From Bradyrhizobium sp. 190 (GTDB taxonomy: Bacteria; Pseudomonadota; Alphaproteobacteria; Rhizobiales; Xanthobacteraceae), in NCBI RefSeq assembly GCF_023073415.1, contig NZ_JADPJL010000059.1:1-37282 (forward strand): a stretch of DNA of 37,282 bases, read 5' to 3'. Made by a program: the position numbers and the translations under genes. Below the pieces are notes generated by a model. The model saw nothing but the letters and a program-made list of their open reading frames with translations. It searched no databases and was not told the DNA's origin. Each line of letters starts with the position of its first letter. Within the stretch, counting starts at the first letter, position 1. Positions 1-9,256 of this stretch are shown here, one piece after another.

Positions 1-1
1 C

Positions 2-79
2 ATCAAATGGATGTTCACAACAGATAAGGCGCGCGCCAAAATGGCCCGCGCCTATCCCGCCGCTTCCAAAGAGTCATAA
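2..79 (+). mobile_element. 3' end of an IS630-like transposase gene (partial)
   Basis: The first bases read as an open frame of 25 codons ending in TAA at 77-79, starting IKWMFTTDKARAKMARAY. This resembles the C-terminal tail of IS630-family transposases, which commonly end with a W-x-F-T-x-x-x-A-R-x-K-x-x-R-x-Y-P segment. Only the tail is visible and the rest lies beyond the left edge. The catalytic DDE residues cannot be checked and the terminal inverted repeat cannot be placed. The family call rests on this short match alone. Confidence 0.5.
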
Positions 80-568
80 TCACTGTGCAGAGCTACTAGG
101 CCTTCATTGGGAAGCTGCAAAAACAACGCCAACGCGCGAGTTCATAAGAAGTGCAATTGTCGACCCACTCAAGATCGTCCCGATTTAACCGATTTGGCGA
201 GGAGCCGACATGCAGCGTCTTTTGTCCGACAAGAAATCCGCCTGGTGCCGAGGCATCCGACCAGTCCGGTTAATCCGCCTGCAGCGCGCAGCCCGCGCGT
301 CTGGCCCAGGCTTTGCTGTAGTGATGGACCCACTGTAGATCTGCATGAAGAAGACCACCGACTTTCAGGGGAGCAGTCCGGCACGGTCTCACTGTGCGGT
401 CGACCGCGCTTTCGATCTGGGAGGAGAGCTGCTCTAAGGTTGGGATATGATGACGAAAGAGGCCGTCGATGCAGAGTTCTCGAGTCGTCGCGCCGGAGAC
501 AAGTTGCAGATTGATAGTAGTGGGCATTCGCCGCGCATTTAAGCGACGGGATCCCAGATAGGAGAGGT
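80..568. other. intergenic region, no supported gene
   Basis: The open frames here overlap on both strands, lack ribosome binding sites and resemble nothing I recognise. The segment probably contains the right end of the IS630-like element and the promoter of the downstream lyase gene. The only clear signal is the ribosome binding site AGGAGAGG just before position 569. Confidence 0.4.
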
Positions 569-1795
569 ATGGATCGCATCGCTTGGGATAAACGCTTGCC
601 AGAGCCCAACACGCAATTGTCTCATCTCGGTCGCGCGCCGGCTGAACACGCCGGGATGGTCAATGTTCCTGTCTATCGAGGTTCCACGATCGTTTCGGAA
701 AACCTCGAAGAGTGGGATAGGCGCAAGCAGAATCCAGTGACGAACTACGGACGATTCGGCTCACCGCTGTCTCGCGCTCTCGAGGCCGCCATTTGTGAAT
801 TGGAGGGCGGGTATCGTTCGATCTTGTTCCCTTCGGGGCTTTCTGCGTGCTCCCACGCGCTTCTAGGGATCCTGAAGGCCGGGGATCATGTTTTGATCTG
901 CGATAACGTCTATGAACCGGTGAGGATGTTCGCGAACCAGGTTCTAACTAGATTTGAGGTCAAGGTGGAGTACTTCCATCCCACACAGCCTTCGGATCTA
1001 CTCGCGAAGATTGGGACAAAAACGCGAGCTGTGTACCTCGAGTCCCCGGGGTCCATGACGTTTGAGGTACAGGATCTGCCCGCGCTGTGCGCGATCGCAC
1101 ATCAATCGGGGGCGCTCGTGCTCATGGACAATACTTGGGCGACGCCGCTCTATTTCAAACCCTTTCTCCATGACGTCGACATCTCGATCCATGCCGCGAC
1201 CAAATATATCGTTGGTCATTCCGACGCCCTTCTGGGCATTGCTACCGCTAACAAGGAAGCGTGGCCGCTCCTGCAGCCAAGCGCTCATCATTTCGGGGAG
1301 ATTGCTGGGCCAGATGACATCTATTTAGCTCTTCGTGGACTGCGCACACTAGCCGTTCGCATGAGGCAGCATTACGAAAATGGCCTCAAGCTGGCTCAAA
1401 GCCTGGAAGACCACCCGGCAGTGGGCCGGGTTCTACACCCTGCGCTCCCAAGCCACCCGGGCTACAATATTTGGAAGCGGGATTTCTTGGGTGCAAGCGG
1501 CCTGTTCGGCGTCGTTCTGAAGCCTATGTCCAAGGCCCAGCTTTCGGTTTTCTTCCAGAAACTGCGCCTTTTTGGAATCGGATTGTCGTGGGGTGGGTAC
1601 GAAAGCCTTGTGCTGCCTGTCGATGATCCTCAACGAACGGAAGCAATAGTTTCATTTGATGGACCGTTGATTCGTATTCACGCCGGCATCGAGGGGCCGA
1701 GTGATCTCATTGCGGACATGCATCAGGCGCTGCAAGCCGCCTGCGAACACTCCGTGAGCGACGATGCTTACCAGGATGAGAGCAGAGACGGGTGA
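569..1795 (+). CDS. metC: cystathionine beta-lyase (PLP-dependent Cys/Met metabolism enzyme)
   Basis: This 408-residue protein belongs to the Cys/Met-metabolism PLP-dependent family. It is expected to cleave cystathionine to homocysteine, pyruvate and ammonia in the cytoplasm, during methionine synthesis. The motif HAATKYIVGHSDALLG is the family's PLP lysine site; the Schiff-base lysine is residue 212. Other family signatures are NYGRFGSPL near residue 55, the PSGLSA loop near 92 and the D-N-T-W-A-T segment near 188. The length is normal and the gene looks intact. The ATG is preceded by AGGAGAGG. The gene stands alone, with about 1 kb of non-coding DNA downstream. Lyases of this fold also act in sulphur side pathways such as rhizobitoxine-type chemistry in Bradyrhizobium, so the physiological substrate is an inference. 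Confidence 0.88.
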   Translation: MDRIAWDKRLPEPNTQLSHLGRAPAEHAGMVNVPVYRGSTIVSENLEEWDRRKQNPVTNYGRFGSPLSRALEAAICELEGGYRSILFPSGLSACSHALLGILKAGDHVLICDNVYEPVRMFANQVLTRFEVKVEYFHPTQPSDLLAKIGTKTRAVYLESPGSMTFEVQDLPALCAIAHQSGALVLMDNTWATPLYFKPFLHDVDISIHAATKYIVGHSDALLGIATANKEAWPLLQPSAHHFGEIAGPDDIYLALRGLRTLAVRMRQHYENGLKLAQSLEDHPAVGRVLHPALPSHPGYNIWKRDFLGASGLFGVVLKPMSKAQLSVFFQKLRLFGIGLSWGGYESLVLPVDDPQRTEAIVSFDGPLIRIHAGIEGPSDLIADMHQALQAACEHSVSDDAYQDESRDG

Positions 1796-2821
1796 TTTCA
1801 AGGGCAGTATTGATGGCGCGGAGGAGACCGATGAAAAGCGACGCTTGGGGGCGCTATGCCTACCGCACAACGAGCCACTATCGTCGCGAGATCACGCCCG
1901 AACTGTAATATGTCGTCTCCGCCCGAAACGCGGCACCTGGAACCCGAGCAGAGATCAGTAGGCGCAGACAGTCGCGATTGCTGGGCATGTTGGCTGACAC
2001 GGACCGATGATCTACTGTTTGTAAAGCGGATTTATGGCCGTGCATCTCCGAGGTGGAGCACCAGCCCCGTGCAGGACGACTATGCGCACGGCTTCTGTCT
2101 GTCAATGTGCGTGAGCACAACGCCCATCATGTGCGGTCAGTTGGTGGTCATTTAAGCCGCAGGTGCCCTTGCCGTATTCGGATGATTCGCTCGCCCAAAC
2201 ATGTCCGGGTGCTTTTGAACACGAGCGCTTGGCAATACGCGATCGCGCAACCGGGATCTCCGGCGTTCCGTTCGGTACGGCGCGACCGCCATGGCAAACG
2301 GGTATCGCAGCGGATGCATGCCATTTCTGCGTCATTGCCTCTGTACCGTTTGACGCGGGCGCTGGGTCTACGCTAGCTCGGCTGGCCCCGGGGGCAGAGG
2401 CGGGAGCGTAAACGATCGTTCGCGTACTTGCCGATGCAAGATATTTTCTTCAGCTAGCAGCGCCAACAAGGTTGTCTCTCTTGCGGCGAATGTCCGAATT
2501 CTAGCAGTGAACGTTGCGTCCCCAGTTCTCCAGCACTCGTGCTTTTGCGGCACTGCTCCTAGCGCCTCAGCTGGTACGACATTTGCTGGACGCTTCAGGT
2601 CCGCCTCCTCCCGAAGAAGCGCATGCACACTGTTCTCTGTCGAGCAACTATCCGATCTGAGGCAACTCGATTGCAGCTCATGACGAGAAGTATGCTTGTC
2701 GCGTTTCGGTCGAGCACTTCGCAAGCAAGAGGAGGCTGAAGTGGCGCAGGGCCCCTGCCCAAATCGATTCACTCGAAAGACGCAGCACCGGTTTGCCTAA
2801 GTCGGTGGGGGGAGGCACCAA
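1796..2821. other. 1-kb intergenic stretch, no supported gene
   Basis: Several overlapping frames of 60-134 codons lie on both strands. None has a convincing ribosome binding site, recognisable domain or consistent codon bias. I see no tRNA, repeat or terminator. At the right end, GGGGAGG at about 2811-2816 serves the luxR-type reading frame. Confidence 0.4.
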
Positions 2822-3606
2822 ATGGACCTATTTTGCTTCATCGAATGTGCAAAACAGAGTCGATCTCCCGAGGTGTTGTTCGATCTGCTTGTGAGCTGTT
2901 CGAGCGAACAGGGCTTCAGTCAAGTCGCTTACGGGGGCGCTGACGGACGCGGAGCCGACCCGCCGACCAGAGTATCTGCCAGCCGCGGTGACAGTGAACT
3001 TTCCTTCCGCGTGGTGCGAGCGCTATGCTGAACGCCGATACAATGCCATCGATCCCGTGGTTCGGCGTACGACGATGCAGTCGGCGCCGTTTCTATGGGA
3101 TCAACTCGCTCACAAATATCAATTGCAGCCCGGCGAACTGCGTGTGTTTGAACGAGGCCAAAGAGGCCGGTCTGAAGCATGGCGTAACCGTACCACTGTT
3201 CGGACCATTTGGACAGCTATCTGTCGCATCCTTTGCATCCAGGTTCGACGATGCCGACCCTGAGTATCGCCTCAGTCGTCTCAACGCATTGGCTTGGCAG
3301 TTTCATCATGCATTTGCAGAGATCGCGCCGTCATCGGAGGGCAGATGCCATATGCAAGTGGCCCTATCCGAACGAGAAAAGGATTGCCTCCGCTGGGTGG
3401 AAGAGGGGAAATCATCCTGGGAAATCGGAGTCATCCTGAGAGTCAGCGAGAATACGGTGAACTTTCACCTGAAGAACGCAATGCGAAAGCTAGAGACGAA
3501 CAGCCGTACCATTGCGTTGCCAAGGCGATTCGCCTCGGTCTTATCTGACGTTTTGGCGCCGCTGCCGCGTATTGACCTATGCCGAAGTCACGAGCGAGCG
3601 ATCTGA
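2822..3606 (+). pseudogene. LuxR-type quorum-sensing regulator, two frameshifts
   Basis: Three consecutive frames join into one LuxR-family regulator of about 260 residues. Frame one starts at ATG 2822 after GGGGAGG. A second frame takes over near 2933-2937, where GGGGG appears to have one G too many. A third takes over at 3147-3149, where TTT appears to have one T too many. The joined N-terminal domain keeps the autoinducer-binding residues of the family: W and Y in SAWCERYAERRYNAIDP, D-P, and W in FLWDQL. The C-terminal domain is a GerE/LuxR helix-turn-helix (LSEREKDCLRWVEEGKSSWE onward, with SENTVNFHLKNAMRKL). No acyl-homoserine-lactone synthase gene is nearby, so it would be an orphan receptor. 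As written the gene cannot make full-length protein. Sequencing error at two homopolymers is the alternative. Confidence 0.8.
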
Positions 3607-3960
3607 CCAGCGTGACAATATGACAATAGCAGCGAGGACACGTTCAGCCCAAGGTGCAAAAGATGCTGTTGCCGCGAATAGCTGAGAAGCCTGTCATCTC
3701 GATCTTCGGGAGCATAGATGCGCATCCCGCCGAGGGTTGGTCGTGTTTTCGATGCGGGAGAGGTTCGCACGATTGCCTAAATCCGACGTTGACTGGCCAT
3801 GACGGGAAACCATTCGCCGCATTGCTGACGCGCGTGCGATGACAGTGATCTTCAGCGCAAGCGCCACTCGTCCAATATGGGAGCGGTTTTTCGGTTTGGA
3901 TTGCGACGACCCAGTCGCCTGGGATAACAGTATTGCCTGATGCAGCAAGCCCGCCCTCGC
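3607..3960. other. intergenic region between the luxR-type pseudogene and the porin terminator
   Basis: I see no supported gene. Short frames on both strands lack ribosome binding sites. The rightmost bases merge with the terminator of the leftward outer-membrane protein gene. Confidence 0.4.
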
Positions 3961-3991
3961 AAAAACAAGCCCCGGCCATGGGCCGGGGCTT
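3961..3991 (-). terminator. rho-independent terminator of the outer-membrane protein gene
   Basis: Positions 3967-3991 form a perfect 11-bp stem, AAGCCCCGGCC paired with GGCCGGGGCTT, around a 3-base loop. On the minus strand it is followed by a T-rich run (complement of AAAAAC at 3961-3966). It lies 25 bases past the stop codon of the leftward gene at 4016. The plus-strand side lacks a T run, so it is directional. Confidence 0.88.
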
Positions 3992-4015
3992 TCGATCCGC
4001 CGTTCGTACTGCGGA

Positions 4016-4753
4016 TCAATATTTCAGAAGAAACGGGCCGCCGAACTTATAGTTGAGCCGTGCAGTCACAAGATCGAAATCCTGGCGGATGCGATCGGTT
4101 CCGCCTGCGGGCGCGGCGAAGTGCACAGGTGCGGGCTGCATGAATAGGTGGTCGTACTCGAGGCTGACCGACCAGCTCGGCGCGAAACCGTACTCAATCC
4201 CAGCTCCCAATGCACCACCCCAAAGAATGTGGTCGCTCTTCCCAAGCTGCGCGCCCGTGAGGGTCGAGCTAATCTGATAGGTATTGCTCGTCACTGCGGC
4301 ACCACCTTTGGCGTAAAATAGTACGTCGTCCACGGCGTAACCGATCTGCCCCGTTACCACGCCGAACGCATCAATCTTGGTCTGGTTGATATCCGCAAAC
4401 GCGACGCTGTCATTCGAGCCAGTCAAATCAGCCCAGTTCCCCTGGCCTTCAACACCAAGCACGATCTGGCCCATCTGCCTTCGATAGCCGATCTGGCCAC
4501 CCACAGTACCGCCGGTCGCATCATGGCAGCCCTCAGGCGTGCCGCCATTAAAGTCCCAGCAATTCGAGCTTGAGCCCAAGCCGCCGTTCATACCGACGTA
4601 GTAGCCGCTCCAGTCGTAGATCGCAGCCGCGACACGTTGCGGAGCTTTGGCATAGAGGGGCTGGACCGGCTGCGCAGCCAGATCCGCGCCGAATGCGGGC
4701 GCCACCGCGCCTAGCGCCACAATGCTTACAGTCACAAGCAACAAGTTCTTCAT
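4016..4753 (-). CDS. outer-membrane beta-barrel protein (Omp25/RopB-like)
   Basis: This protein of about 245 residues has a Sec signal peptide (MKNLLLVTVSIVALGAVAPA, cleavage expected near AFG-ADL). It is followed by a proline- and alanine-rich stretch and then a barrel beginning YDWSGYYVGMNGG, the typical opening of small rhizobial outer-membrane porin-like proteins. The sequence alternates short beta strands and glycine-rich turns and ends in a C-terminal tyrosine, as expected for BAM-dependent insertion. An upstream ATG at 4765 adds four residues (MRVE). I prefer the inner start because it gives the standard signal peptide and has GAGAG upstream. The gene is monocistronic and has its own terminator. 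In this family the role is envelope integrity or general surface antigen; a specific symbiotic role is not shown. Confidence 0.85.
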   Translation of the reverse strand: MKNLLLVTVSIVALGAVAPAFGADLAAQPVQPLYAKAPQRVAAAIYDWSGYYVGMNGGLGSSSNCWDFNGGTPEGCHDATGGTVGGQIGYRRQMGQIVLGVEGQGNWADLTGSNDSVAFADINQTKIDAFGVVTGQIGYAVDDVLFYAKGGAAVTSNTYQISSTLTGAQLGKSDHILWGGALGAGIEYGFAPSWSVSLEYDHLFMQPAPVHFAAPAGGTDRIRQDFDLVTARLNYKFGGPFLLKY

Positions 4754-4765
4754 TTCTACTCTCAT

Positions 4766-5874
4766 GTCTTGAGTGCCCCGAGCCTTGCGCGTCTTAACAA
4801 CATCCGCGCGAATTGCTGTAACTGCATCGCAACATTTGCGCCGAAAGGAATGCTTGAACCGAACCCTGCGTCAGGTTGCGGCGTTGCGGATCATCTTCAA
4901 CTGCCTCGCAATGCTCCTTCGCGTGCGAACGTAGATTGCGTAGGCGTGGACGAAAAGCGGGCTGCTGATCTCAGCGGATGAAGCGCACCGCAAGGGGTAG
5001 GCGAGTTCAGCGAATCGAACTCGGCCAGGAAGCATTCACGGTCAATGCGGCGCTGATCCTGCGCGAGACGAAATTCGAAGTCGTGCGATGGCTCTGGATC
5101 TCTCTTCTCGCCCAGTGCAGATGGCCACGGGCATCGAAGCGGTGTAGATGCCGGAGGAGAGTGAAAGGTGCTCCTTGTCGGTGCTGCCGCAATCGTGCTC
5201 GCCGTCGCATTTAGTTCAAGCGTTAGCTCGCGTGCCAGACATATCTTCTCCGCGATGCGCACCAGCGCTGATTGGAATTCGGTCGGGCAATGGCTTCCGC
5301 GCATGCTAAGGTCACACAAATGTACGTTGCAAGGTCCGGGGCCGGTTGTGAATCCACCGCCGTCGACCCGATCGTCCGTGAACGGCCAACTCGCAGTCTT
5401 CACCGTCAGTGTCTCGGGTCAAATCGGCGATCAGTCACACGTTACTCCGCGCTGTTGGGACTGACTCCACGCGAGCACGCGCGTGGTTTCCACGCTGCCT
5501 TGCGATTCTCTGCTCGCGAACTGACGACGGTGGGCGTTCGCCCTCGTGTGGCAGATCGGCAATTTCCTTGCTCGAGCAAGGCCGAATGCAGCGTTAGGAA
5601 CCACGGCGTGCGGGAACTCGGAGCGGCGGCGGAGCAGAAGTGCCGGAATGAAAGTAAGCGCCATAGAGCCGGGCGTGCTCACGTCGCTTGCGGGAACGCC
5701 AGCTGCGCATAGCGTATCCTAATCCAAAGCCGCCGAAGAAGATCATAGTGAGAAAAAGAAGCGGTGTCGTCATCTCGATGTCTAAACCGGAGGATTGCTT
5801 TGATGTGTTACGTCACACTCCCGCCATCGGTCGTTGACTAGTTGGTCGGCGCGAGGCGGCGGATGCCTGGTTCC
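4766..5874. other. 1.1-kb stretch without a supported gene
   Basis: Overlapping frames up to 168 codons occur on both strands, but none has a recognisable domain or good ribosome binding site, and their compositions look like chance products of GC-rich DNA. The part next to 4766 must contain the promoter of the leftward outer-membrane protein gene. I could not pick a confident -35/-10 pair. Confidence 0.35.
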
Positions 5875-5901
5875 TACAACGTGACGCTACGTACGATTCA
5901 A
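5875..5901 (+). repeat. dispersed 27-bp repeat, copy 1 of 4
   Basis: The sequence TACAACGTGACGC followed by TACGTACGATTCAA matches copies at 7542, 32563 and 34233, all in the same orientation. It differs from the copy at 34233 at two positions. It is followed after 14 bases by a second repeated segment (5916-5939) that recurs near 36696. Confidence 0.8.
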
Positions 5902-5915
5902 ATCCCTTCGGCTAC

Positions 5916-5939
5916 TATAGCGCGACAATCTGGATGGGA
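5916..5939 (+). repeat. 24-bp repeat shared with 36696-36719
   Basis: TATAGCGCGACAATCTGG, followed by ATGGGA, recurs at 36696 with one mismatch. Weaker similarity continues downstream (ATTGCCGC in both). It lies just after the first copy of the 27-bp repeat and may belong to the same element. Confidence 0.7.
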
Positions 5940-6594
5940 CGCACTTCCATCCTGATTGCCGCGCCGCAAGCTGCTCCCTCCCACTTGAGGTGGCCTGCAG
6001 CAGCAGTGTGCGTGGAGCCAGGCATAGTATGCAGATCCGCGGAGTGGCCCACGCCGTGATCGTTGCAGGAAAACGACATTCGTGATGGCTGATACCTGTG
6101 GTTTGGTCAGAGTGCTGCGCTTCTCTGGGCGGCATTGCCCCGCCCGCCGCGGGCAACGGAGAAGACTTTCGGTCGCAGCTGAAACGTGGACGAGACTAGC
6201 CGTCTCGCGGCGCACTCGGAGTGCCGTTAGGACCTGGACTATTTGCGCGCCGCGGCGGCCGGCAGGCGGTCGCATTAGTGCAAGGGGTACCGTACTCATC
6301 CTCTGAGACCGAGGGCTTGAATACACGGTTCTTGACTTGACGATGCCGGAGAAGTGGTCCTGCCACCTGTCCCGCGGCCTGCCTGCTGACGAGACGAAAC
6401 TGTTAGGAAAAGCATGCTGCCTGTATACCAATCGCTGGGCGATCTCGAAAGGACCGCCGGTTCTCAAAACCAGGACGATGTCTTCTTATTACCCGATCGC
6501 GTGATCTAACCTACGCCTTATGCAGAATTCCGCCAGGTGCTAGGCGCAACCTCGATTTGATTAGACGAGTAAGAGTTGAACGTCTGATCGAGCA
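5940..6594. other. intergenic region, no supported gene
   Basis: A few open frames occur, including a leftward one of 189 codons, but they resemble nothing I know and lack ribosome binding sites. No repeat, RNA gene or terminator was recognised. Confidence 0.35.
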
Positions 6595-7185
6595 AATCGC
6601 CAAGAACGCAGGCACCATGAGGCGGGTCGGAGTTGGCTTCACGTGGACGTGAGCCGGATCAGTGTTGCGCAGCACAGTCCAGCTGTTGCGGGTAATGGCT
6701 TGCTCGTCCGGAAGCTCACTCACTTTCATCCTCGAACAGTATCGCTTTGGTGTGCGAGCGCTGGACATAGATGCTTTGGGTAAGATAGGCAAATCATGTT
6801 ACCGCACCGAAGTAGCTCTTCGGGGTCAGCGGTAAGGGGCTGCAACTCGGGACTGACGGCGGCGACATCGCGCGCCACGCGCCACAATACTTTCGAAAAT
6901 AAGACGACTGTCGCGAGATCCGAAAGGATGACCCTGCACCCACGATCCGATATGACTGGATTGACCATGTCGCCCGAAACGATCAAAAGCTGGAGGTGGA
7001 GCAGGGCTTGGCGAATGGGAGCGGCGAGCCCTTCCGCGCGCGGACATTGGCACAGTTGCCGTCCTCTCATCATAAATACTCATCACCGAAGCACGCGCGC
7101 AGCGGGACAATGCCGCGAGCTCATGGCGGGTGGATCCAGGTTGATCCTGCGAGTTTGCCGTTGCGCTCCGTCATGCGGGATCAAG
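6595..7185 (-). pseudogene. nodD2: decayed second nodD (nodD2-like LysR regulator remnant)
   Basis: Fragments in different minus-strand frames line up with the intact NodD1 of this window. Near 7150-7160, RRINLDPPAMS matches ARSINLSQPAMS of NodD1. From 7073, MMRGRQLCQCPRAEGLAAPI matches the MRGRKLVPTPRAEALAVPI segment. Next, LSDLATVVL and PEELLRCGN match LSDFMTVVF and PDELLRRGE. Near 6760, SMSSARTPK matches FMSSAHPK. Near 6650, NTDPAH matches NTDPAS close to the C-terminus. Roughly 100 residues of the inducer-binding domain are missing between the last two. Frame changes and stops also interrupt the N-terminus, so the gene cannot be functional. Its position upstream of nodD1 is where Bradyrhizobium strains often carry nodD2. 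Confidence 0.85.
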
Positions 7186-7869
7186 TAATAAGAGTAAGAC
7201 AAACGCCGCTGAGATGAGGTGTCCCAACCTCCATGCCAGCCTTGCGCAATACCTCTCACTTCCAGGTTCCGCTCTCCCGAGTTACGTCAGCTCGCGTTGG
7301 GCTTTCCGGGCGCGACTGTGGATAGCGTTGGCGTTCGGCAGAACAAGCTGGTTCGACGCGAACGAGCCGGCATCGACCCTGTGGGGCGGCCCGCCAAGAG
7401 ACGTCTAGCTACTGGCGTGCTTCGGCATTACTGCGATCGCCGGGACAGTAGACGGCAAGGAGAATGCCCACCGGCAGGCGAAGAGCGGTGCGGGTGCGCT
7501 ACCAGTGACCACGTTTGCAGCCTCGATCGCAGGTCTTGGTCTACAACCTGACGCGGTGTACGATTCAAGGGATTTTAGTGCCGAGGCCGGATATCGTTCA
7601 ACTGACTGGCCGATCATTTCGCGAGCTCTGAGCTCAGCTCATGTAGAACAGTGCGATGCAGCCCGTCGGATCAGCGGAAAGTCGTTGCGGAGCGCCGCCG
7701 AACGAGCTGTATGACGCGCAAGATCGTCACGCCAGCGCGAGATCAATAGCGCCGCCGACCCGATCAAACTACGCTCAAGCGCGCCAATCCGAACACCAGC
7801 GAGGACCGGAGCTTCGAGCCTGGCGTAGATCTGGTTAACGGAGAGTAGGTCGCAAACGGCCGAACAATC
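7186..7869. other. intergenic region, no supported gene except one repeat copy
   Basis: No frame here has a ribosome binding site or known domain. The stretch contains a diverged copy of the dispersed 27-bp repeat at 7542-7568. Confidence 0.4.
7542..7568 (+). repeat. dispersed 27-bp repeat, copy 2 of 4 (diverged)
   Basis: TACAACCTGACGC and TACGATTCAA are preserved, with GGTG in place of TACG in the middle. The orientation is the same as in the other three copies. Confidence 0.65.
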
Positions 7870-8814
7870 CTAGAACGGGCCGTGACATTGGTTGGTCTCG
7901 GACGGAGAGACCATCATGGATGCCTCTTGCAAGAATATGTTGCGCATCCAAATGCTTGCAGGATCAGTATTATGAATGGCCGGCCATTGGACGGCCTCGG
8001 TGAATGTGAGAAGTCGCAGCGGAGGTTCGATGACCCGCAGGGGCATCGTGTTTGCGAAATGGCTGACCAGTCTTGAGGGCATGCTCGCTATACGGTTGGT
8101 GCCCAATAACATAGGCGGAATCATACCAAAACCCTGCACGGCGACCTCGGTGCGTATCTTGAAACCATGCTCGAGCAAGAGCCATTCGTGGAAGGAGGGC
8201 CTCAGGGAGCGCCCGAACTGGGCTTCCACGTGCCCGATGGACATGTACTTCTCGAACGTAAGTCGCGGCGCCAGCTGCTTGTTCATGGGGCAGCCCACGC
8301 AAACGAAAGTGTCCTCGAACAGTGCCGCCTTGGGATGCGCACTCGACATGAACATCTCCGGATACATGAGAAAATCGACTTCGCCGCGCCGGAGAAGTTC
8401 ATCGGGTTCCTCTACGGGCGGCAGCAACTCGAAATTGATTGTTGGAGCTTCCCGCGCGACGCGGTCCACGATTCGTCGAAGAAACACGACAGTCATGAAG
8501 TCGGACAGGATGATCCTGAATCGCCGATTCGATTGAGACGGATTGAAGCCGTCCGGAGAAATGATGGAGAGCTGAATGTGAGCGAGAGCCTCGCGAATCG
8601 GGACTGCGAGCGCTTCAGCCCGCGGCGTTGGGACAAGCTTCCGGCCCCTCATCGTGAATAGCTCATCGCGAAAGTAAGTGCGAAGCCGCGCGACGGCAGC
8701 ACTCATGGCAGGTTGACTGAGGTTGATGCTTCTTGCCGCCGCAGTGAGATTGCCTTGCGTCACCAGGGCGTCGAACGCGACGAGGAGATTCAGATCGAGG
8801 CCCTTGAAACGCAT
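7870..8814 (-). CDS. nodD1: NodD1, LysR-type flavonoid-responsive activator of nod genes
   Basis: This 314-residue LysR-family protein begins MRFKGLDLNLLVAFDALV, the invariant start of NodD. An N-terminal helix-turn-helix covers about residues 18-60 (NLTAAARSINLSQPAMSAAV), followed by the inducer-binding domain. NodD binds nod boxes and activates transcription when plant flavonoids are present. The gene is divergent from the nod operon, and its start codon is 11 bases from the nod box, so NodD bound there can also affect its own expression. The start is preceded by CAGGA. The length is normal for the family and no frame damage is seen, unlike the remnant 0.7 kb downstream. LysR specificity cannot be read from sequence alone, but gene context makes the NodD call secure. 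Confidence 0.97.
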   Translation of the reverse strand: MRFKGLDLNLLVAFDALVTQGNLTAAARSINLSQPAMSAAVARLRTYFRDELFTMRGRKLVPTPRAEALAVPIREALAHIQLSIISPDGFNPSQSNRRFRIILSDFMTVVFLRRIVDRVAREAPTINFELLPPVEEPDELLRRGEVDFLMYPEMFMSSAHPKAALFEDTFVCVGCPMNKQLAPRLTFEKYMSIGHVEAQFGRSLRPSFHEWLLLEHGFKIRTEVAVQGFGMIPPMLLGTNRIASMPSRLVSHFANTMPLRVIEPPLRLLTFTEAVQWPAIHNTDPASIWMRNIFLQEASMMVSPSETNQCHGPF

Positions 8815-8824
8815 AATCCTGAGT

Positions 8825-8872
8825 GATCCATGTTATGAATGTGTTCTATCGATACAATCGATTTTACCATTT
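8825..8872 (+). promoter_or_regulatory. nod box (NodD-binding promoter element) of the nod operon
   Basis: The upstream half begins ATCCATGTTATGAAT. The downstream half is ATCGATACAATCGAT followed by TTTACCATTTG. The second half contains an exact ATC-N9-GAT NodD core, and the first has ATC-N9-AAT. Order and spacing fit the canonical 47-bp nod box, which ends ACAATCGATTTTACCAAT. It faces rightward, towards nodK-nodA, and lies between divergent nodD1 and the operon. It is the only clear nod box in the window. Confidence 0.93.
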
Positions 8873-9256
8873 GTACCGAATGAGGGTAGCAAAGGATAGT
8901 TTAGCGAGATGTCAGATCTATCAGAATGGTTACAAATCGTTGCGCGTCTCAGCCCAGCGCCAGGGATCGATCAAGACATCTGGACCGTGCGGTCGCAGTT
9001 TCGCGCGTGTTGCGCAGGTCATATCTCGGCGACCTAGCACGGTGGGAATCCGCAAATGTGGGTGGGCGTATAGGACGAGAAAACCTTCGTATGGCTTCGC
9101 CAACCCATTCTATATCGGCCGTATACCGCCGTAGAATTGAGCGAACGCTCAACCTGGCCGTAGATCTCCGTCCAGTTGGACCCCTCCGGTTGCGGGTGCC
9201 AAATGTGTTTTGGTGGCATCCGATTGCGTCCTTGCTGCGGGGATATCGTGCGGAAC
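8873..9256. other. leader between the nod box and nodK
   Basis: About 385 bases separate the nod box from the likely nodK start. No separate gene is supported. Frames at 8926-9348 and 9034-9321 overlap nodK on different frames and show no known domain. The stretch is expected to be transcribed as a long 5' leader. Confidence 0.45.

Noticed and set aside
4897..5403. Leftward 168-codon frame upstream of the outer-membrane protein
   Set aside because: No ribosome binding site, no domain and overlapping frames on the other strand.
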